A stretch of 64,000 bases of DNA from Kineococcus aurantiacus (GTDB lineage: Bacteria; Actinomycetota; Actinomycetes; Actinomycetales; Kineococcaceae), in the NCBI RefSeq assembly GCF_013409345.1, contig NZ_JACCBB010000001.1:1178001-1242000 (forward strand), written 5' to 3'. Below, one piece after another: positions 60,353-64,000 of this stretch. The first letter of the stretch is position 1. Each line of letters begins with the position of its first letter. A program made the translations under genes and the position numbers. The notes beneath the pieces were generated by a model. The model searched no databases. It had not been told where the DNA came from and worked only from the letters and a program-made list of their open reading frames with translations.

Positions 60353-61669
60353 ATGACCGAACTCCGGTACCCCGACGCCGTCGTCCACTTCGGCGTGTTC
60401 TTCCAGGGCGTCAACCACAGCACCATCTGGTCGGACCCCCGCAGCGGGTCGCAGATGCACCACTCGACGTTCACCCAGCTCGTCCGGACCGCCGAGCGGG
60501 GGTTGTTCGACGCATTCTTCCTCGGCGAGGGCCTGCGGCTGCGCGAGCAGCACGGGAAGATCCACGACCTCGACGTCGTGGGACGGCCCGACGCCCTCAC
60601 GGAACTGGCCGCGCTGGCGGGCCTGACCTCCCGCATCGGCCTGGTCGCGACCCAGAACACCACCTACAACGACCCGGCGGACCTGGCGCGGCGGCTGGCG
60701 TCGCTGGACGTCCTGTCCGGTGGCCGGGCCGCGTGGAACGTCGTGACGACCGACAACGCCTGGACGGGGGCGAACTTCCGCCGCGGCGGCTACCTCGACC
60801 ACGCCGACCGGTACGAGCGCGCCGAGCGCTTCGTGAACCTCGCCAAAGCGGTCTGGGACAGCTGGGACGGGAGGGGTTTCACACCGGTCACCTCCTCCGA
60901 CCGGTTCTTCGACGTGGAGATCGAGCCGACCGTGCCGCGCAGCCCGCAGGAGCACCCGGTTCTGTTCCAGGCCGGCGACTCCCCCGCGGGCCGCGACTTC
61001 GCCACCCGGACCGCCGACGTCATCTTCTCCCGGCACGGCACCGACCACGCCGACGCCCTGGAGTTCGCCGACGACATCCGCCGCCGCACGGTCGCCGCGG
61101 GCCGCCCCGAGGGCGACGTGCTCATCCTGCCGGGCACCCAGATCGTCGTGGCCGACAACGAGGCCGAGGTGGAGGAGAAGGCCCGCTGGGTGCTGGAGCA
61201 GCAGGTCACCCCCGCCACCGCCCTGTCCCTCGTCGGCCAGGTGTGGGGCGAGGACCTGTCCGGCTACGACCCCGACGGCCCGCTGCCCGCGCACGACCCC
61301 GTCATCGCGGACATCGACGGGACCCGCGGTGCGCACCGCGCGGGCGCCGACGCGCGGGCGCTGGCCCAGCAGTGGCGGGCGGTCGCGGAGGAGAACAAGT
61401 TCTCGCTGCGCGAGCTCGTGCTGCACCACTCCTCCGAACGCGGCTTCGCCGGCACCGCCTCCCAGCTGGCCGACGAGCTCGCGTTCTGGGTCCGCTCCGG
61501 CGCCAGCGACGGGTTCAACATCACGCCCTACCTCGTGCCCAGCGGGCTCGACGACATCGTCGACCAGGTCGTCCCGGCGCTGCAGGACCGCGGGGCCTAC
61601 CCGAGCGAGTACGTCGGGACCACCCTGCGCGAGCACCTCGGCCTGCGGGCCCCCCTGACCCGCCGCTGA
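60353..61669 (+). CDS. LLM monooxygenase, NtaA/SnaA/DszA type
   Basis: The protein has 438 aa. FFQGVNHSTIWSDPRSGSQ, FDAFFLGEGLRLREQHGK, DVLSGGRAAWNVVTTDN and TVPRSPQEHPVLFQAGDS align with 51030-52397. It starts 12 nt after the previous stop with GAGGACACGA upstream of ATG. Last gene before a strong terminator. Confidence 0.92.
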   Translation: MTELRYPDAVVHFGVFFQGVNHSTIWSDPRSGSQMHHSTFTQLVRTAERGLFDAFFLGEGLRLREQHGKIHDLDVVGRPDALTELAALAGLTSRIGLVATQNTTYNDPADLARRLASLDVLSGGRAAWNVVTTDNAWTGANFRRGGYLDHADRYERAERFVNLAKAVWDSWDGRGFTPVTSSDRFFDVEIEPTVPRSPQEHPVLFQAGDSPAGRDFATRTADVIFSRHGTDHADALEFADDIRRRTVAAGRPEGDVLILPGTQIVVADNEAEVEEKARWVLEQQVTPATALSLVGQVWGEDLSGYDPDGPLPAHDPVIADIDGTRGAHRAGADARALAQQWRAVAEENKFSLRELVLHHSSERGFAGTASQLADELAFWVRSGASDGFNITPYLVPSGLDDIVDQVVPALQDRGAYPSEYVGTTLREHLGLRAPLTRR

Positions 61670-61730
61670 CCCCACCCCTCCACCCCTCACCCACCCACCC
61701 ACTCACTCACTCACCCATCCCACTCCTTCG

Positions 61731-61805
61731 CTTTCCCGCTCAAAGCACGGTTCGGGCCCTCCACGCGCCGCGTGGAGGGCCCGAACCGTGCTTCGAGCGG
61801 GAAAG
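61731..61805. terminator. Long inverted repeat, bidirectional terminator
   Basis: Arms of about 35 bases (CTTTCCCGCTC...CACGCG and its complement) pair with one A/C mismatch around a very short loop. It sits between the LLM operon and the convergent ATP-grasp gene. Both ends carry CTTT/AAAG, giving short T-runs in each direction. Confidence 0.88.
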
Positions 61806-61870
61806 GCGTCAGCGGGGGAAGGGGGCGTCAGTGGGGAGGGGGGTCGGCGGGAGGGGGCGTCAGCGGGGGT
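61806..61870. repeat. Three degenerate G-rich repeats around GCGTCAGCGGGG
   Basis: GCGTCAGCGGGG, GGCGTCAGTGGGG and GGCGTCAGCGGGGG occur in 65 bases, with G-runs between them. The last copy covers the ATP-grasp stop codon. Upstream (61675-61720) is a CACC/CACT microsatellite-like tract. This suggests replication slippage around the gene end. Confidence 0.6.
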
Positions 61871-62867
61871 GCGTCTCGGCGCGCAGGAGATCGCCGAGGT
61901 AGCGGGCGATCTCGCCCGGGCCCGAGCGGGGGGCGACGGCCTCGACGGCCGGGTTGTAGTTCGTGTTCGTGTTGATGTCGTAGGTGACGGTGCGGCCGTC
62001 GGCGGTCTCGAGGAACTCGATGCCGGCGATCTCGATCCCCGCGCCGCGCAGCAGCTCCTCGTACCGCTTCACCAGCGGGGTGTCGGCCGTGATCTCCTCG
62101 CGCAGCGTGAACAGGCCCTGCGGGCCGTCGACGACGCACGCCTCCAGCGTCTGCCCGGAGGTCGGCACCTCGCACGCGTCGGCCGGGCACAGCTCGAAGC
62201 TGCCCGCGGAGGTGTCCACCCGCACCGCGTACACGAACCGGCCCCCGACGAACTCGGCGCGGGTGATGAACGGCTGCGCCGAGCGCAGGTACTCCTGCAG
62301 GAGGGTGATCCCGTCGGCCGGTTCCTCGAACTCCGCGGAGGCGACGTAGGCGTCGAACTCCTCGTGGGTGTCGAACCGGCGCACCCCCAGACCCTTGCCG
62401 CCCTGGTTGTGCTTGGTGATGAACGGCGCCGCCAGCTCCCGGGCCCGCACGCCCAGCTCCTGACGGCCGAAGACCGCGAGCGTGCGCGGCACGTCGAACC
62501 CGTGCCGGCGCAGCAGGGCGTGCTGGGCGACCTTGCTGACCTCCAGCTCCACGACGTGCGAGCCGCCCACGACGCGCCGGCCCCAGCCCTCCAGCCAGGC
62601 CACCACCGCGCGGGTGTACTCCTTGGTGAAGCGGTGCTCGCGGGTGTGCGCGGAGGCGCTCAGCCGCGACCAGTACACGCCCGGAGCGGGCTCGGCGTCG
62701 AGGTCCAGGGAGCCGTCGGTGAGCAGCACCTCCTGGAACGGCACGTCGGCCGCGCGGAAGGCGGACTCGAAGGGCGGGAACCACTCGGGGTTCTCGTGCA
62801 GGACGTGGACGCGGGGCGCGGTGCCGGGCGCGAAGCTCCAGGCGCGGGTGTGCTCGACGACGGTCAC
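61860..62867 (-). CDS. ATP-grasp domain ligase
   Basis: The protein has 335 aa. FDVPRTLAVFGRQEL precedes the ATP-binding strand PFITKHNQGGKGLGVRRFD. LLQEYLRSAQPFITRAEFVG and the C-terminal metal site YDINTNTNYNPAVEAV complete the fold. Such ligases join a carboxylate to an amine through acyl-phosphate. The GTG start follows GGAGGAA. It is divergent from the SAM-I riboswitch and FAD/NAD(P)-binding gene, so it may act in the same pathway; the substrate is unknown. Confidence 0.85.
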   Translation of the reverse strand: MTVVEHTRAWSFAPGTAPRVHVLHENPEWFPPFESAFRAADVPFQEVLLTDGSLDLDAEPAPGVYWSRLSASAHTREHRFTKEYTRAVVAWLEGWGRRVVGGSHVVELEVSKVAQHALLRRHGFDVPRTLAVFGRQELGVRARELAAPFITKHNQGGKGLGVRRFDTHEEFDAYVASAEFEEPADGITLLQEYLRSAQPFITRAEFVGGRFVYAVRVDTSAGSFELCPADACEVPTSGQTLEACVVDGPQGLFTLREEITADTPLVKRYEELLRGAGIEIAGIEFLETADGRTVTYDINTNTNYNPAVEAVAPRSGPGEIARYLGDLLRAETHPR

Positions 62868-62953
62868 GGGGTTCCTCCGGTGCTCTCGGGAGTCCTGGGT
62901 ACAGGGTGCCACCACGGGCGCGGTCCCGGCTCCCGGGCCGCCCCGGGGGCTGT

Positions 62954-62983
62954 TTGGAGAAACACGGCCCGGTGGGCTACTTT
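62954..62983 (+). promoter_or_regulatory. Probable promoter for the SAM-I/FAD-binding unit
   Basis: TTGGAG, an 18-base spacer and TACTTT end seven bases before the riboswitch. Of the promoter candidates in the island this has the best -10 box. Confidence 0.5.
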
Positions 62984-62990
62984 CGTGGTG

Positions 62991-63081
62991 TCCATCCAGA
63001 GCGGCCGAGAGACCTGGCTCGTCGACGCCGCAGCAACCCCCTGAGCCGTCAGGCGCGGGTGCTTCCGCCAGGACCGATGGG
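62991..63081 (+). promoter_or_regulatory. SAM-I (S-box) riboswitch
   Basis: CCATCC, AGAGCGGCCGAGAGACCTGG, GACGCCGCAGCAACCCCC, GGTGCTTCCGCCAGGACC and GATGG give a complete S-box. GGGAG, the ribosome site of the leader peptide, shares its first bases with P1. Confidence 0.93.
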
Positions 63082-63090
63082 AGTGGCAGC

Positions 63091-63183
63091 GTGAACGGTC
63101 GAACCGCACCCGGCAGTCTCCTCGTCCGGCGTCGTCACGTCGACCTGGGCCGCCTCAGCTCGGCGGTCTGTGCGGGGGTCTGA
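63091..63183 (+). CDS. Cysteine-containing leader peptide, 30 aa
   Basis: The GTG ORF has GGGAG seven bases upstream and encodes LVRRRHVDLGRLSSAVC before its last three residues. RRRHVDL...SS..C is the recognisable signature of actinobacterial sulfur-gene leader peptides. A single Cys codon (TGT) comes near the end. Between its stop and the next gene, GCGCC/GGCGC and flanking bases can form a hairpin (about 63218-63242). Confidence 0.82.
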   Translation: MNGRTAPGSLLVRRRHVDLGRLSSAVCAGV

Positions 63184-63255
63184 CCCCCCGTCCGTCGCGG
63201 CTGCGCCCGCGGACGTCCACTGCGCCGGTCCCGGCGCGGACCTCCGGAGCTGTTC

Positions 63256-64000
63256 GTGTCCCCCACCCCCGCTGTCCCCACCCGCTCGCTCGGCGTCGTC
63301 GGCGCCGGCCCCCGCACGCTCGTCCTGCTGCAGCGCCTGGGCGCGCGCTGGGCGGCCTCCGGCGACGACCGCCCGCTCGACGTCCACGTGGTGGACCCCT
63401 TCGACTCCGGCGCCGGCCGCGTCTGGCGGGAGGCGCAGGACCCGCTGCTGTGGATGAACTCGCGCGCCGCCGACATCAGCGTGCTGCCCGACGAGTCCGT
63501 CACGGGGCTGACCGAGCCCATCCTGCGCGGCCCCGGGCTGGCGCAGTGGGTCGCCGACCACCGCGCCGCCCTCGCGCACGAGGCCGCCCTCGCCGGCGAC
63601 GACCTGCTGCGCGAGGAGGTCCTGGCGCACGGGCCCGGCTCGTTCACCTCCCGGCGCCTGGCCAGCCGCTACTTCGCCGACGCCTGGCGGCGGACGCTGG
63701 ACGCGCTGCCCGCCGGGGTGCGGGTCCACCGGCACGCCCGGACGGTCCTGGACCTGACCGACGACCCCGTCGACGGGAGCCAGCACCTGCACCTGGCCGG
63801 GCGGGAGGACACCGTCCGGGTCGACGCCGTGCTGCTCGTGCAGGGCCACCTGGACGTGCGTCCCGGGCCGCGCGAGCGCCGCAACGAGGCGTTCGCCCGC
63901 ACCCACGGCCTGGCCCACGTCCGCCCGGGGTACACCAGCGACCAGGACCTGGACGTGCTGCGGCCCGGTGCGGACGTCGTCGTGGTCGGCATGGGCCTGG
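63256..64000 (+). CDS. FAD/NAD(P)-binding oxidoreductase (3' end outside window)
   Basis: The first 248 codons are visible. SLGVVGAGPRTLVLLQRLGA is the FAD-binding fold, and VVDPFDSGAGRVWREAQDPLLWMNSRAADISVLPDES is typical of the FAD_NAD_binding_9 family. A second dinucleotide fold, ADVVVVGMGL, begins at the window edge. The GTG start follows GGAG. It is controlled by a SAM-I riboswitch and leader peptide. Members occur in organosulfur and siderophore contexts; the substrate is unknown. Confidence 0.88.
   Translation, partial: MSPTPAVPTRSLGVVGAGPRTLVLLQRLGARWAASGDDRPLDVHVVDPFDSGAGRVWREAQDPLLWMNSRAADISVLPDESVTGLTEPILRGPGLAQWVADHRAALAHEAALAGDDLLREEVLAHGPGSFTSRRLASRYFADAWRRTLDALPAGVRVHRHARTVLDLTDDPVDGSQHLHLAGREDTVRVDAVLLVQGHLDVRPGPRERRNEAFARTHGLAHVRPGYTSDQDLDVLRPGADVVVVGMGL

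Noticed and set aside
61675-61720. CRISPR-like short repeats
   Set aside because: CACC/CACT units are a simple-sequence tract without spacers, and no cas gene is present.
62868-62990. A riboswitch on the minus strand controlling the ATP-grasp gene
   Set aside because: The sequence upstream of the minus-strand GTG has no S-box or SAM-IV core; only the plus-strand element is present.

Overview
The window comes from a very high-GC actinomycete. GC is well above 70% by eye, GTG/TTG starts with GGAGG ribosome sites are common, many genes overlap by GTGA or ATGA, and SAM-IV riboswitches, an Asp23/AmaP/DUF2273 cluster and malate:quinone oxidoreductase are present. Gene content and codon style resemble Kineococcus and its relatives; that genus is an inference from family resemblance only. 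No prophage, CRISPR array, plasmid origin or insertion sequence was seen.

Positions 1-36,100 are mostly chromosomal housekeeping with small accessory blocks. They hold two helicase-like proteins whose ATPase motifs look dead (1-1539 and 8202-10595), a SpoIIE-type phosphatase, nnrD, adk, a cell-wall-binding repeat protein, a sodium:solute symporter, mqo, a GT39-type membrane glycosyltransferase, a PrsW-type protease, orn, an acyltransferase, a chemoreceptor lying between two identical tRNA-Lys genes, and a frameshifted GAF-GGDEF gene. Next come a seven-gene Asp23/AmaP envelope-stress operon divergent from an ECF sigma gene, then a PPK2-type kinase, an APC transporter, rpiA and PPOX-like flavoproteins.

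Positions 36,100-64,000 form a large sulfur/methionine island, the most interesting part. Seven SAM riboswitches lie within about 21 kb: four SAM-I type (41.9, 47.9, 57.8 and 63.0 kb) and three SAM-IV type (42.1, 48.2 and 49.7 kb). They precede a peptide-type ABC importer with a terminal acetyltransferase, metF-metE, a SufS-like aminotransferase, several luciferase-like monooxygenase (LLM) operons with a rhodanese, and a FAD/NAD(P)-binding protein. An ATP-grasp ligase is divergent from the last of these. Two places carry head-to-head SAM-I/SAM-IV pairs that drive divergent operons. In all four SAM-I elements the 3' strand of P1 runs into a Shine-Dalgarno sequence. In two cases the first ORF is not the structural gene but a short cysteine-containing leader peptide, which suggests SAM sensing and cysteine sensing in series.

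The likely logic is that low SAM switches on import of organosulfur compounds, oxygenolytic release of sulfur by the LLM enzymes, and de novo methionine synthesis. The island also shows decay. One LLM gene is a remnant, one LLM gene has a 2-nt frameshift, and the sulfite reductase gene has both a frameshift and a deletion of its second iron-sulfur/siroheme motif. If the sequence is correct, sulfite from the LLM enzymes must be reduced by an enzyme encoded elsewhere.
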